Assembly (NCBI RefSeq): GCF_900604515.1
Contig: NZ_UWOS01000001.1
Coordinates: 682,001 to 746,000, forward strand
DNA length: 64,000 nucleotides
From: Arcanobacterium ihumii
GTDB lineage: Bacteria > Actinomycetota > Actinomycetes > Actinomycetales > Actinomycetaceae
Direction: 5' to 3'
Part shown: positions 17,834 through 28,322 of the stretch, piece by piece
Position numbering within the stretch: position 1 is the first letter of the stretch
How the letters are laid out: the number at the start of each line of letters is the position of its first letter
Program-made: the position numbers and the translations under genes
Notes under the pieces: generated by a model
Database searches by the model: none
What the model was told of the DNA's origin: nothing
What the model saw: the letters and a program-made list of their open reading frames with translations, nothing else

Positions 17834-19492
<1,659 letters not shown>

Positions 19493-19570
19493 TCAGCCAA
19501 TGCCCGCGACGGACGGAAAGATCCTCAACGCTCATGTTCCGCTGATTCACTTGCCTCATCGGCTGTGAAA

Positions 19571-19597
19571 CTATCACTCGTTCAATTCGAGTGCTAA
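19571..19597 (-). promoter_or_regulatory. CIRCE operator 1 (HrcA site) for groEL
   Basis: On the minus strand TTAGCACTC, 9 nt, GAGTGATAG. The left half matches the CIRCE consensus perfectly; the right half differs at two positions. Confidence 0.9.
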
Positions 19598-19604
19598 TAC
19601 GATT

Positions 19605-19631
19605 CTGGCACTCAACGACCTCGAGTGCAAG
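19605..19631 (-). promoter_or_regulatory. CIRCE-like operator 2 for groEL
   Basis: CTTGCACTC, 9 nt, GAGTGCCAG on the minus strand (plus: ctggcactc...gagtgcaag). Seven of nine consensus bases match in each half. It lies 7 bp from the first site, giving a tandem operator. Confidence 0.75.
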
Positions 19632-19663
19632 GTGGAGGAAATCAAATGTGGATATTTTCGCCA

Positions 19664-20293
19664 CTAACGAAGGATGACGACGATTTGATTCGGAGTCTTT
19701 ACAACGTCAGGAGCCTTGAGGACCTGAGAAATGCCCAATTTCGCAGCGATATCACGCGCGGTTACTTCCATGGTGTCGTCAGCAAAGTAAACAGTGGCTG
19801 CCTTAGGAGCCGACTTCGTGTAGTTATCGGCAACAACCGAGGTGTAGCCACCGTCGGTGAGAACCTTAGTCTTCTGAGCTGCGTATCCCCGCGTACCCTT
19901 ACCATTGAGAACCTGTACCTTCGCGTCCATGCTCGGAGTCGGTGCAGGAGGAGTGGCGGGCGCTGCCGGAGCCGGCTGCTGCTGAGCGTTAGCGTCAGCA
20001 GTCGAAGAACTAGACGAGTCTTTCGAATCCTTGGTGGCGTCTTCAGACTTAGAGTCTTTATCCGTTTCTTTCGTGCTTGACTCAGTGGTTGATGACGATG
20101 CCGTCTCGCTACTGCTCGTGCGAGTGGATGCGTACAACTGCCCAGCACCAATACCGATGAGCGGTGCAAACACAAGAATAGCTATAAGAGCAATCCACCA
20201 TCCGTGGTTGTTCCTTGGCACCCGATGAGCCCCGTGAGACTCGCGTTCTTGCGCAAGAAGGTCAAATTCATCTTCTGGATAATTATCAGCCAC
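19664..20293 (-). CDS. LytR_C domain membrane protein
   Basis: 209 aa, GTG start. A short cytoplasmic N-terminus (about 1-30) is followed by one membrane span (WWIALIAILVFAPLIGIGAG), a Ser/Thr/Lys/Asp-rich stalk (about 55-120), and a C-terminal LytR_C domain (KVQVLNGKGTRGYAAQ through QIVVILR). Such domains occur at the end of LytR-CpsA-Psr wall ligases and as stand-alone anchored proteins; a stand-alone form has no catalytic part. The same architecture recurs at 61888-62478. It is followed upstream by the DUF3263 gene on the same strand with a 16-bp gap, so they are likely co-transcribed. Confidence 0.87.
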   Translation of the reverse strand: MADNYPEDEFDLLAQERESHGAHRVPRNNHGWWIALIAILVFAPLIGIGAGQLYASTRTSSSETASSSTTESSTKETDKDSKSEDATKDSKDSSSSSTADANAQQQPAPAAPATPPAPTPSMDAKVQVLNGKGTRGYAAQKTKVLTDGGYTSVVADNYTKSAPKAATVYFADDTMEVTARDIAAKLGISQVLKAPDVVKTPNQIVVILR

Positions 20294-20309
20294 GCTTACA
20301 GTTTACCCC

Positions 20310-20633
20310 TTATGAAAACAATTCTTTAATATTATTGGCTTCATGGTGTTTTCCTAGCGTTTCTACCTGAGGTTTCGTTTCATTCAAGGAGCCTCGCTCT
20401 TCTAGACGACGATCACGCAAGGATCGCAACCGGTCAACTAAAACCGGATCAATCGCCCAAAAATTCGGGTTATCCAGGAGTTCTGAAAGCACCAAATAAT
20501 ACTTCATCGGGGAAATTCCTAGGACGATACCAATCGCCGCTTCTCGAGTACGCGCGATCTTCCACCACTCTTTTTCGATACGTAAAACATCGCGATAAAG
20601 CTGTGGCACCTCGGCGTCGTGCTCTTGATTCAT
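20310..20633 (-). CDS. DUF3263 family protein
   Basis: 107 aa from ATG 20633 (MNQEHDAEV), which has GGGGAGA 7 nt upstream; an open frame extends ten codons further but past the ribosome site. The family pattern is LRIEKEWWK, then AAIGIVLGISPMKYYLVLSELLDNP, ending with LVDRLRSLRDRRL. The middle looks like a helix-turn-helix, and the family is often described as a small actinobacterial DNA-binding protein. It directly precedes the LytR_C gene on the same strand. Function is unknown. Confidence 0.88.
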   Translation of the reverse strand: MNQEHDAEVPQLYRDVLRIEKEWWKIARTREAAIGIVLGISPMKYYLVLSELLDNPNFWAIDPVLVDRLRSLRDRRLEERGSLNETKPQVETLGKHHEANNIKELFS

Positions 20634-20725
20634 CGGCGTCTCTCCCCTTTTACTTATAGACACAGATCCAGCTTACCTACCTTGCATCATTCTCGATTCA
20701 CAGTTATCGCGTTAGGCTTATCATT

Positions 20726-21400
20726 ATGACGATACTTCCCCTCAGCGACCTCATGGCACCCGACTGGGCTGACGCAATGGCACCGGTAGAGAACAATATC
20801 CGCTCCATGGGCGATTTCCTTCGTGAAGAAATTGCTCAAGGCCGCAGCTACCTCCCTAAAGGTGATTCGATTTTCCGAGCTTTCACCTATCCACTCAGCA
20901 ATGTAAAAGTCCTGATCGTCGGTCAAGACCCCTACCCTACTCCCGGACACCCAATGGGGCTTTCGTTTTCCGTCCAACCGCATGTTCGCCCAGTTCCACG
21001 CTCACTTGCGAATATTTATCGAGAACTTCACAACGACGTCGGGGTAGCCATCCCCGAACACGGAGACTTGAGTTCATGGTGCGAAAACGGCGTCATGCTC
21101 CTCAACCGTGTTCTTACCGTCGAACCAGGTAAACCAACAGCCCATCGCGGACGTGGCTGGGAAGCCATCACGAACCACGCCATTACCCAACTCGCTGCAC
21201 GCAACGAGCCACTCGTCGCCATCTTATGGGGACGCCAAGCTCAAGAGCTCAAGCCGCTGTTAGGTGATACACCAACAATCGAATCTGTTCACCCCTCGCC
21301 GTTATCTGCGTCCCGTGGATTTTTCGGTTCTCGCCCATTTTCGCGAGCGAATGAGCTTCTTATCCGGCAAGGCACAACACCTATCGACTGGAGTCTATAG
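20726..21400 (+). CDS. ung: Uracil-DNA glycosylase, family 1
   Basis: 224 aa. It removes uracil from DNA as the first step of base-excision repair. The catalytic water-activating motif [18 protein letters not shown] (Asp and Tyr), the uracil-binding [11 protein letters not shown], the WGRQAQ segment and the minor-groove loop [17 protein letters not shown] are all intact. Length and N-terminal region are normal for UDG family 1. ATG at 20726 has no strong ribosome site, so the mRNA may be leaderless. It is divergent from DUF3263 and convergent with trhO. Confidence 0.96.
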   Translation: MTILPLSDLMAPDWADAMAPVENNIRSMGDFLREEIAQGRSYLPKGDSIFRAFTYPLSNVKVLIVGQDPYPTPGHPMGLSFSVQPHVRPVPRSLANIYRELHNDVGVAIPEHGDLSSWCENGVMLLNRVLTVEPGKPTAHRGRGWEAITNHAITQLAARNEPLVAILWGRQAQELKPLLGDTPTIESVHPSPLSASRGFFGSRPFSRANELLIRQGTTPIDWSL

Positions 21401-21466
21401 GTGTAGGATGCCCGCGTGACACCCACAGGAAATCGGTCAGCGCCTAACACGGCATCTAACTCAAAC

Positions 21467-22387
21467 TCACAAACTATCGGTACCTACGGCCTCTTCCTGC
21501 GCATGGTCTTCACAATACGCGGGCAAATCCATACAGTTTTCACACGTCACGAGGCGAGTTCGACACTGGAGATCGTTACAGTTATGGAGGCGATTCGCCG
21601 GGCCGCCACAGTGATGGCACGTGCCGATCTTCCGCGCTTCCGGATCGTAATCAATAACTTCACGCTTATCAAAAACAGTCAACGATCCTTGCCATCTACC
21701 CTCATTCCCGAAGCGTTCTGCGTAGCGCACGATACCACCGTCTAGCTGATAGACGTTTTCAAAGCCACGGTTTTTCATCATTGCCGATAGAATCTCGCAA
21801 CGAATTCCGCCTGTGCAATAGGTAAGAATTGGCTTATCTTTGATGTCGTCAAACTTCCCTGATTCAAGCTCAGAAATAAAATCATGCGAAGTGTGGGTGT
21901 TAGGGACGATGGCATTTTCGAAACGACCAATTTCCCACTCGATTTTGTTGCGACCATCGAAAAAGACCAAGTCAGGGTTATCAGAGATGAGCTGCTCGAG
22001 ATCCTCAGGCTTAACGTGCGTTCCACCGCCTACGACGCCGTCGCGATTGACCTTCAACTCGCCGGGAGCACCGAAGCCCACGATTTCTTTGCGAACCTTG
22101 ACTGAGAGCTTCGGAAAATCGAGGGAGTACCCATCGCTATCGAGCCCGGTTCCCTCCGACCACTTGATATCGGTACCGCGAAACTGTGGATATTCCTTAA
22201 AGCGCTTCGCGTACTGCTTACAAGCTTCGAGCGAGCCACCAACAGTTGCATTGATGCCGTCTTCAGAAATCAAAATACGGCCACGGAGTTTAAGTTCTTG
22301 GCACAAGGCTTTTTGCCACAACATCATTGCTTGTGGGTCCTTGATAGGCGTGAACTTATAAAACAACAGGATTCGTGGCATTGCCAT
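21467..22387 (-). CDS. trhO: tRNA uridine(34) hydroxylase (rhodanese-like, UPF0176)
   Basis: 306 aa from ATG 22387 with AGGAG 5 nt upstream (the frame opens five codons earlier). TrhO makes 5-hydroxyuridine at the wobble position of tRNAs, using O2. An N-terminal acylphosphatase-like domain (about 1-100, ISEDGINATVGG) precedes the rhodanese domain with the active cysteine in TYCTGGIRCEILSAMM. The C-terminal zinc-ribbon has cysteine pairs CHHCGGP, CNDLQCRTR and CENC. All family hallmarks are there. It ends convergent with ung. Confidence 0.94.
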   Translation of the reverse strand: MAMPRILLFYKFTPIKDPQAMMLWQKALCQELKLRGRILISEDGINATVGGSLEACKQYAKRFKEYPQFRGTDIKWSEGTGLDSDGYSLDFPKLSVKVRKEIVGFGAPGELKVNRDGVVGGGTHVKPEDLEQLISDNPDLVFFDGRNKIEWEIGRFENAIVPNTHTSHDFISELESGKFDDIKDKPILTYCTGGIRCEILSAMMKNRGFENVYQLDGGIVRYAERFGNEGRWQGSLTVFDKREVIDYDPEARKIGTCHHCGGPANRLHNCNDLQCRTRLVTCENCMDLPAYCEDHAQEEAVGTDSL

Positions 22388-22475
22388 GAAAGCTCCTAGC
22401 ACGATTGATCAGCAAAGTGGCTACATACGTCAACAAAATAAAACGAGGAGGCTTACTCTCCCGTTGCCACCGAGT

Positions 22476-23885
22476 CTATTCGGCGTGCTTTAAAGTTTCA
22501 TTATCTGAAGACGTGGTCTGTGCCTCGATAAGATCTTCTTCATCAACGCCGGCCGAGATAGTTTCAATAACCTCGCGTAACTTTTCTTCCTCGCGAGCCT
22601 TCAGCTCTTCGGGATCAGGATTTGTTGCAGAGAGGTCGTCCCAATCGGCAATATCAACATCTTCGGAATTTTCGACGACTTCCTCAACTAAAGCCTCACG
22701 GAAGGACTCTTCATCAAGGTTCGAATACTCGATTGCCTGATCAAGAATCTCCTGCTCTTTTTCGGTAAAGACGACGTCGGAATCGAATTTCTTACGTGCG
22801 AGTTCCACTACAACTTCACGACGCGCGGCTTCGAACCCAAGCTTCTTGCGGTAACGGAGCCATCCAGCAATGAGAATTGTTGAAAGCACCAAGCCAATCA
22901 CACCGATAATTGGGTAAACGTACCCTACTAGGCTCTTGAAACCCGCGAAACTAAGTGCGAAACCGATCGTCGTAACTCCTATGTAAACCACACGAAACTT
23001 TTCCGGACGGCTGGCAGTGAGACGACGTGCGAATGCATAGAAAAGGGAAATCGCGGTATTGAAAATCATGAAGTAGATAACCACAGCCATAATGGCGCCT
23101 AACACCGGGTGAATGTGATTTACCAGGGATAACAGTGGCATCGGAGCAGCGTGGATTTTGTCCACGTTGAGGTAAAGAGCAATAACGCTCAATACCAAGA
23201 GCATCGAGAATACGATCCCGCCCCAGATTCCAGCTTTGCCGGTAGTGCGAAGATCTACCGCGGTACCAGAGATGACGACAGCCATGGACAGGGAGGTCAT
23301 CAAAACCAAACCAGAGTAGTTTAATGCCGCATACCACCAGCTCGGAAGGGTTGTAACAACCTGTGTTGCGGCATCGTCAAGAAACTCAAGGCTAGGTGAA
23401 TGCTGCGTGAAAGATACCACATAGACGATACCGAGCAAGACCAAAATAAATGGCGTAACCGCACCGATTACTTTCGTTACCCGATCTACGTCCAACATAC
23501 CGACGACCACCACCAGGGCATACATGAGAAGTGCGCCGATCCACGTCTCAAGTCCCCACTGTTGATTAAGGTTGGTTCCCGCTCCCGCAAACATTACGAA
23601 GCCGATTGAGAACATTCCAACAAGGAGACTGAGGTCAAGAAATCGTGCGATCCATTTAGTTCCAACGAAATTCAGGACTTCGCCGTGTTCGTTTGCGAGG
23701 AGGTAGCTCGCAAACTGGAAAACAGCCATCGTCACCAGAGACATAAGCACTGCAGCGATGATTCCGCCATAGATGCCTTCATGCCCGAAGGCAACGTAAT
23801 ACTGCATCATTTCTTGGCCCGAGGCAAAGCCCGCACCAACAACGATTCCAATAAAAGCAAGAACGAGCGTCATAATTCGACGCAT
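22476..23885 (-). CDS. YkvI-like multi-span membrane protein with acidic C-terminal tail
   Basis: 469 aa from ATG 23885 (MRRIMTLVLAFIGIVVGAGF), with GGAGAGGA 8 nt upstream. About ten membrane segments and the N-terminal GAGFASGQE motif place it in the YkvI family, which is distantly related to the LeuT/APC-type amino-acid transporters. Substrate unknown. The C-terminal 110 residues after the last span are soluble, charged and acidic (VVENSEDVDIADWDDLS, ELKAREEEKLREVIE), longer than in the usual YkvI proteins, and could be a cytoplasmic regulatory or binding tail. It precedes a terminator and the AGCS symporter lies upstream on the same strand. Confidence 0.85.
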   Translation of the reverse strand: MRRIMTLVLAFIGIVVGAGFASGQEMMQYYVAFGHEGIYGGIIAAVLMSLVTMAVFQFASYLLANEHGEVLNFVGTKWIARFLDLSLLVGMFSIGFVMFAGAGTNLNQQWGLETWIGALLMYALVVVVGMLDVDRVTKVIGAVTPFILVLLGIVYVVSFTQHSPSLEFLDDAATQVVTTLPSWWYAALNYSGLVLMTSLSMAVVISGTAVDLRTTGKAGIWGGIVFSMLLVLSVIALYLNVDKIHAAPMPLLSLVNHIHPVLGAIMAVVIYFMIFNTAISLFYAFARRLTASRPEKFRVVYIGVTTIGFALSFAGFKSLVGYVYPIIGVIGLVLSTILIAGWLRYRKKLGFEAARREVVVELARKKFDSDVVFTEKEQEILDQAIEYSNLDEESFREALVEEVVENSEDVDIADWDDLSATNPDPEELKAREEEKLREVIETISAGVDEEDLIEAQTTSSDNETLKHAE

Positions 23886-23939
23886 AATGTTTCCTCTCCG
23901 CTGTTGACACAATCAGAGACAACAACGAATTGGATTAAA

Positions 23940-23974
23940 CATCTACCTGTGTGCTCAACGCACACAGGTAGATG
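23940..23974 (-). terminator. Terminator after the AGCS symporter
   Basis: Perfect 14-bp arms catctacctgtgtg and cacacaggtagatg around a 7-base loop, 12 bp past the stop of the AGCS gene on the minus strand. Confidence 0.85.
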
Positions 23975-23985
23975 CCAACCGAGCT

Positions 23986-25413
23986 CTACTTCCACACGTG
24001 TGTGCCGTGTAGAGCCGGAAGATCACTACATTCTGCAGCGATAAATCGCGGCTCGGCAATCCCAGCTTTTCGCTGTCGCTCATAATCTGCAAGTGCGGCC
24101 ACGCCCCACTTGGAAAGTACAACCAAAGCGATAAGGTTGGTGATCGTCATAACCGCCATCGCAATATCGACTGTCGCCCAAACAATATTTAAGCTTACCA
24201 AAGCCCCTAAAACCATCGAGAATACCGAAGCGACCCGCACAATCCAGATTCCAGCCTTCGAGCGAGTTACGAAATACATGTTGACCTCGGAGTATACATA
24301 GGCTCCGATGATCGATGAGAATGCAAGAACGAAGATCATGATCGCCATTGGAATAATGGACCAGTTTCCGAGCTCGTGAGCGACAGCTAGGGTTGTGAGG
24401 TTAGCTGGATTAATTCCTTCGGCGCTCCAAACCTCTGGACCGGCAGTGAGAATGATGAATGCAGTGGCAGTACAAACCACAATAGTGTCGACGAAAACAC
24501 CGAGTGACTGGATAAGTCCTTGCGAAACAGGGTGAGCAACCGTTGCGGTGGCCGCTGCATTTGGCGCAGTTCCTTGACCAGCTTCGTTAGAGAAAAGACC
24601 GCGTTTTGTTCCGTTGATAACGGCTGCGAGGATTCCTCCTCCGAGCCCACCAACTAGCGGTTCTGGAGCAAAAGCAGCGCTGAATATCATTCCGATGATT
24701 CGCGGGAACTCTGCAACATTGATAACCACAATGGCGAATGCCATCACGATGTAAACCAGTGCCATAACGGGCGCCATGATTTCAGTGACTCGCGCAACAG
24801 AGCGAATACCGCCGAAAATGATGGGCGTTCCAAGAATAAAAAGAATAAAAGCAGTAACTGGAGCACTTGTGCTGGCAGCTGCCGAAAGCGTTGACGCAAT
24901 TGCATTGGATTGAACCGAAGTGATTACTACCCCGCAGGTTACAACTGTGATAATTGCAAAGATAGTGCCCATAAGTTTTGATTTCATGCCATAGCGCATG
25001 TAGTAAGCGGGACCGCCTCGGAAGGTGCCGTCACCGGCGTCGACCTTGAAAATTTGGGATAGAACTGCTTCGAAGAAAGCGGTTGCCATTCCCACCAGTG
25101 CCACAATCCACATCCAGAAAATTGCGCCAGGACCTCCCATTAGGAGCGCGGCCGCGACGCCGAAAACATTTCCAATTCCGACTCGAGCAGCTAGTGAAAT
25201 ACTGAATGCTTGGAATGATGAGATGCCGTCTTTTGAGCCTCCACGAGAGCCTAACACCACGGAAACCATGTGGCGGAAGAGGCGAAGTTGGACTGCGCGA
25301 GTGCGCCAAGTAAGGAACAAACCGGTACCAATGAGGACCCACATCGTGCCATAGCCTGTGATAGCGTTGGCGACGGTCTCTATTTGCTTAGCGATTTGAT
25401 CTACGGTGTCCAC
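23986..25413 (-). CDS. Alanine/glycine:cation symporter (AGCS family)
   Basis: 475 aa, about 10 membrane spans, taking up alanine or glycine with Na+ or H+. Family motifs: QAFSISLAARVGIGNVFGVAAAL near the N-terminus, GGPAYYMRYGM, and the substrate/ion region NGTKRGLFSNEAGQGTAPNAAATA, all matching DagA/AlsT proteins. GTG at 25413 has GGAGGAG 5 nt upstream. No glycine riboswitch was recognised in the 226-bp upstream region. It stands alone, with DUF1801 reading away upstream. Confidence 0.94.
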   Translation of the reverse strand: MDTVDQIAKQIETVANAITGYGTMWVLIGTGLFLTWRTRAVQLRLFRHMVSVVLGSRGGSKDGISSFQAFSISLAARVGIGNVFGVAAALLMGGPGAIFWMWIVALVGMATAFFEAVLSQIFKVDAGDGTFRGGPAYYMRYGMKSKLMGTIFAIITVVTCGVVITSVQSNAIASTLSAAASTSAPVTAFILFILGTPIIFGGIRSVARVTEIMAPVMALVYIVMAFAIVVINVAEFPRIIGMIFSAAFAPEPLVGGLGGGILAAVINGTKRGLFSNEAGQGTAPNAAATATVAHPVSQGLIQSLGVFVDTIVVCTATAFIILTAGPEVWSAEGINPANLTTLAVAHELGNWSIIPMAIMIFVLAFSSIIGAYVYSEVNMYFVTRSKAGIWIVRVASVFSMVLGALVSLNIVWATVDIAMAVMTITNLIALVVLSKWGVAALADYERQRKAGIAEPRFIAAECSDLPALHGTHVWK

Positions 25414-25651
25414 TGTTCTCCTCCGGTGGTTAATGATGGTTGAAGCCTATCGTCCTTTTATTATGAGGATAAAATTCGTCCTGTTTTTGGGACGCCAAAC
25501 TCCTTGCTATTCAGCAATGTCTCATCCTGCATCGAAACTTCGGTGGCTCTATGATTGAGAAACGATGAGGAACGTAGGCGCGGGTAGCTACGTCCGGTTG
25601 AACCGATAGATCCTCTAGCTCTTTATTCAGATCAAGTTTTTGGAGCATACA

Positions 25652-26125
25652 GTGGCAGCAACTACAAAGAAACCAGCCTTAAATCCCACCGAAGCTAAGG
25701 AAAGAATTGATTCCTATCTGAAAGGAGTTCAAGACTGGCGGAGCGAAGTACTAGCTCAGGTACGTAGCTGGATCAACGAAGCCGATCCGCAGGTGATTGA
25801 ACAGTGGAAATGGATGGGCAGCCCGGTGTGGGAAAACAATGGTAACTACATCGTTGGAAATATGCACAAGGATAAAGTGAAGCTCACTTTTTCCCACGGC
25901 GCTCACCTTCACGACCCTAATCAGGTATTTAACAATGGACTTGACGGAAAAGAATGGCGCGCGATTGATATTCGCGAGGGAATGAGCCTTAATTCCGCGG
26001 GTCGGAGGTTGGGCGAAGACGAATTTAAAGAGCTCATCCGAGCCGCCGTCGAATACAACCGTGTTGCGGTTGAGCAACGCAAGAAAAAGCGTTCATCAAC
26101 CGCAACACGAGTCAGTGATTCTTAA
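25652..26125 (+). CDS. DUF1801 domain protein
   Basis: 157 aa from GTG 25652, which has GGAG 6 nt upstream. The DUF1801 domain (about 20-140) belongs to the YdhG/YdeI fold. Conserved features are EQWKWMGSPVWENNGNYIVGNMHKDKVKLTFSHGAHL with an aromatic pocket, and IDIREGMSLN. Members are small cytoplasmic proteins of unknown function. The C-terminus is basic (EQRKKKRSS). It converges with, and overlaps by 4 nt, the betaine-binding protein gene. Confidence 0.88.
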   Translation: MAATTKKPALNPTEAKERIDSYLKGVQDWRSEVLAQVRSWINEADPQVIEQWKWMGSPVWENNGNYIVGNMHKDKVKLTFSHGAHLHDPNQVFNNGLDGKEWRAIDIREGMSLNSAGRRLGEDEFKELIRAAVEYNRVAVEQRKKKRSSTATRVSDS

Positions 26126-27018
26126 AGCTTCTTGCTTTCAATCCACTCTTTGGCTATGAGTTTGGCAGATTTCTGATTTTTGGTCGAAGCAATATTCATC
26201 GCAACCAAATCTTGCGGAGCAAGCTTTTGTGAAACCGAATTAAGCACCTCGGCAGCTTCGACGGTTAACGAACCAGCAACAACTGGAATAACCTGCGAAC
26301 TTAGGAACATCGCCTGTGGATCTTTCAGCACAACAAGATCGGGGTTTGCAAGCACGGGATCCGAGGAATAGATATTGGCAACTTGTATTTGGCCGTCCTG
26401 AAGAGCCTTAAGCGTAAGCGAACCACCCGAATCTTCCACCGGCGTGAACTTTACATCTACTCCATAGATATCTTTCAAACCACGTGGACCATACGGCCGA
26501 GTTTCCAATTCCGCGTTACCTCCAAGCACCAGTCCTTTAACTTTCGCTAAATCACCAATGGTCTCAAGACCGTACTTTTCAGCTAGCTCTCGCGTAACCA
26601 CATAAGAATCTTGATCGGTGGCAGGAGCCGGATCTAGTGCGTAGAGACCCTTGGGAAGCTTGCGCTTAAGCTCCTTAACAACGTCGGCCGCCATCGTCGT
26701 CTTTGATTGCGGGTCTAAGTACTGCAAGAAGTTACCTGTGTATTCAGGGAAAACCGTGATGCGTCCAGATTTAATGTCAGGCATATAGACTTCGCGTTGC
26801 CCAATTCGTAGATCGCGCTCAACGTCAAAACCATGCTTTTCGAGTACCTGGGCATAGACTTCAGCGATAATTTCGTTGGAGTAATAGTCCTGAGAGCCGA
26901 CGACGATCGTGCTATTTCCCTTCGCTTCCTTACTTTCTGTACCCAACGGATCACTGCTTCCGCAGGCCGACAAGCCCACCGCCACCATGCCAAGGAGAGC
27001 AACTATTGATTTCTTCAT
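26122..27018 (-). CDS. Substrate-binding lipoprotein of a glycine betaine/choline-type ABC importer (OpuAC/ProX family)
   Basis: 298 aa. The lipoprotein signal ends in the lipobox LSAC with Cys19, so it is anchored outside the membrane. Residues 35-298 are an OpuAC (type 2 periplasmic-binding) domain, with VVGSQDYYSNEIIAEVYAQ and the aromatic/Asp ligand-pocket regions typical of quaternary amine binding (FPEYTGNFLQYL). It lies 27 bp after the permease gene at the end of the ABC gene set (28319-29149 to 26122). Ligand could be glycine betaine, choline, carnitine or a related osmolyte; the exact one cannot be told from sequence. Confidence 0.92.
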   Translation of the reverse strand: MKKSIVALLGMVAVGLSACGSSDPLGTESKEAKGNSTIVVGSQDYYSNEIIAEVYAQVLEKHGFDVERDLRIGQREVYMPDIKSGRITVFPEYTGNFLQYLDPQSKTTMAADVVKELKRKLPKGLYALDPAPATDQDSYVVTRELAEKYGLETIGDLAKVKGLVLGGNAELETRPYGPRGLKDIYGVDVKFTPVEDSGGSLTLKALQDGQIQVANIYSSDPVLANPDLVVLKDPQAMFLSSQVIPVVAGSLTVEAAEVLNSVSQKLAPQDLVAMNIASTKNQKSAKLIAKEWIESKKL

Positions 27019-27045
27019 ACTTTTCCCTTCGGTTGAGTGGCTTTC

Positions 27046-27690
27046 TTATTTTTCATGTGAGGGTCTAGACAGGCGTTGCACGAACGCAAGCGTCATTTCC
27101 AAAATGATTGCAAGTACAATCACCAAGACTGCCGCACCTAACATCTGCGGGTAATCCCTCGTTTTCAATCCAAGGAAAAGGAAGCGACCAAGCCCCAAAT
27201 CCGAGGTGTAAGCCGCAAAGGTAGCAGTGGAAACAACTTGTAAGGTGGCAATGCGGATTCCACCCACCAAAACTGGCATACTGAGAGGAAGTTCCACATT
27301 TTTGATCACTTCCCAACCATTCATTCCGATGGCTTGAGCCGCATCGACAGTTAATTGGTTGACTGATTGAATTCCGGAATATGAAGCTGCGAGCAGTGAC
27401 GGAATCGCCAGAACTACCAGCGCAGCCAGTGGTGGAACCACTCCAATCCCTAAAAACAAACCAAATACTGTGATGATTCCCAGGGTTGGGATTGCGCGCG
27501 TTGCACCTGTGAATGCACCCATAACTTCGGTACCTTTTCGAGTGTGTCCGATCAACACACCGAGCGGAATCGCGATGAGCATCGAGATGATGACCGCTGC
27601 CAATGAGATCGCCAAGTGCTCACCGAGGCGAGAAAAAATTCCATTCTCGCCCAGCCAGTGTTCCCACGTGAATAACCATCCAAGCGTCAT
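27046..27690 (-). CDS. ABC importer permease 2 (OpuBD/ProW type)
   Basis: 214 aa from ATG 27690 with GGAGGAAAG upstream; the ATG overlaps the TGA of the preceding permease gene by 4 nt. Five or six membrane spans, with the EAA loop ASYSGIQSVNQLTVDAAQAIGMNGWEV. It forms the heterodimeric transmembrane channel with the product of 27687-28322, as in OpuB/OpuC systems with two small permeases. Confidence 0.92.
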   Translation of the reverse strand: MTLGWLFTWEHWLGENGIFSRLGEHLAISLAAVIISMLIAIPLGVLIGHTRKGTEVMGAFTGATRAIPTLGIITVFGLFLGIGVVPPLAALVVLAIPSLLAASYSGIQSVNQLTVDAAQAIGMNGWEVIKNVELPLSMPVLVGGIRIATLQVVSTATFAAYTSDLGLGRFLFLGLKTRDYPQMLGAAVLVIVLAIILEMTLAFVQRLSRPSHEK

Positions 27691-28322
27691 AGTACTTTCC
27701 TCCAAGGTGTGAGTACTCGTGCCAAGAACAGCAGTAATACATCAATGAATAACGCGAGCAACATAACGGAGAAAATACCTGCTAGAACCTCTCCCGTAAT
27801 TCCACGCTGAAAACCGTCGGTTAACAAACTTCCCAGACTCGGAATACCAACCAGAGCACCGATAGTTGCCATTGCGATCGTCGAAACAGAAACTACCCGG
27901 ATACCGGCGATGAGCACGGGAATTGCAAGCGGAAGATCAACTTTCCAAAGCATACTGCGGCGTGAATACCCCACCGCCGTCGCCGCCTGACGAACCTGTT
28001 CATCCACAGAAACAAAAGCGTCTCGGACGCTACGCACCATCAATGCGACTCCGTATACGGTGAGCGCAATGTACATCGTGAGGAATGAGCGGAGTTGAAC
28101 CGGTACCAGAGCTGGAATAATAACCAAGAGAGGAAGAGCAGGAATCGCATAGAGCAGAGTCGATGCCGTCAGCAACATTCCTCCGATTTTCGGACGATTA
28201 AAGGCGAATCTTCCGATCGGAAATGCAATAATAACGCTCGCCACAATGGTGGGAATTACGAGTTGGAGATGAATCCACGCCAAATTGACGATCTCCATCC
28301 AATTTGCCATGACCCAAGTCAT
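27687..28322 (-). CDS. ABC importer permease 1 (OpuBB/ProW type)
   Basis: 211 aa from ATG 28322, with GGAGGGG upstream and 4-nt overlap with the ATPase stop. Six membrane spans; the EAA loop is SVRDAFVSVDEQVRQAATAVGYSRRSM. It partners the second permease gene, which starts inside its stop codon. The set ATPase-permease-permease-binding protein is the standard order of quaternary-amine ABC importers. Confidence 0.92.
   Translation of the reverse strand: MTWVMANWMEIVNLAWIHLQLVIPTIVASVIIAFPIGRFAFNRPKIGGMLLTASTLLYAIPALPLLVIIPALVPVQLRSFLTMYIALTVYGVALMVRSVRDAFVSVDEQVRQAATAVGYSRRSMLWKVDLPLAIPVLIAGIRVVSVSTIAMATIGALVGIPSLGSLLTDGFQRGITGEVLAGIFSVMLLALFIDVLLLFLARVLTPWRKVL

Noticed and set aside
21416-21745. 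A 109-codon open frame on the plus strand opposite trhO
   Set aside because: It lies almost wholly antisense to a well-supported trhO gene, reads as Ser/Thr/Arg-rich noise and has no ribosome site.
25414-25639. Glycine riboswitch before the AGCS symporter
   Set aside because: Looked for because such symporters often carry one; no conserved tandem core (GGAGAGC, CUGAAGGGG-like) was found.
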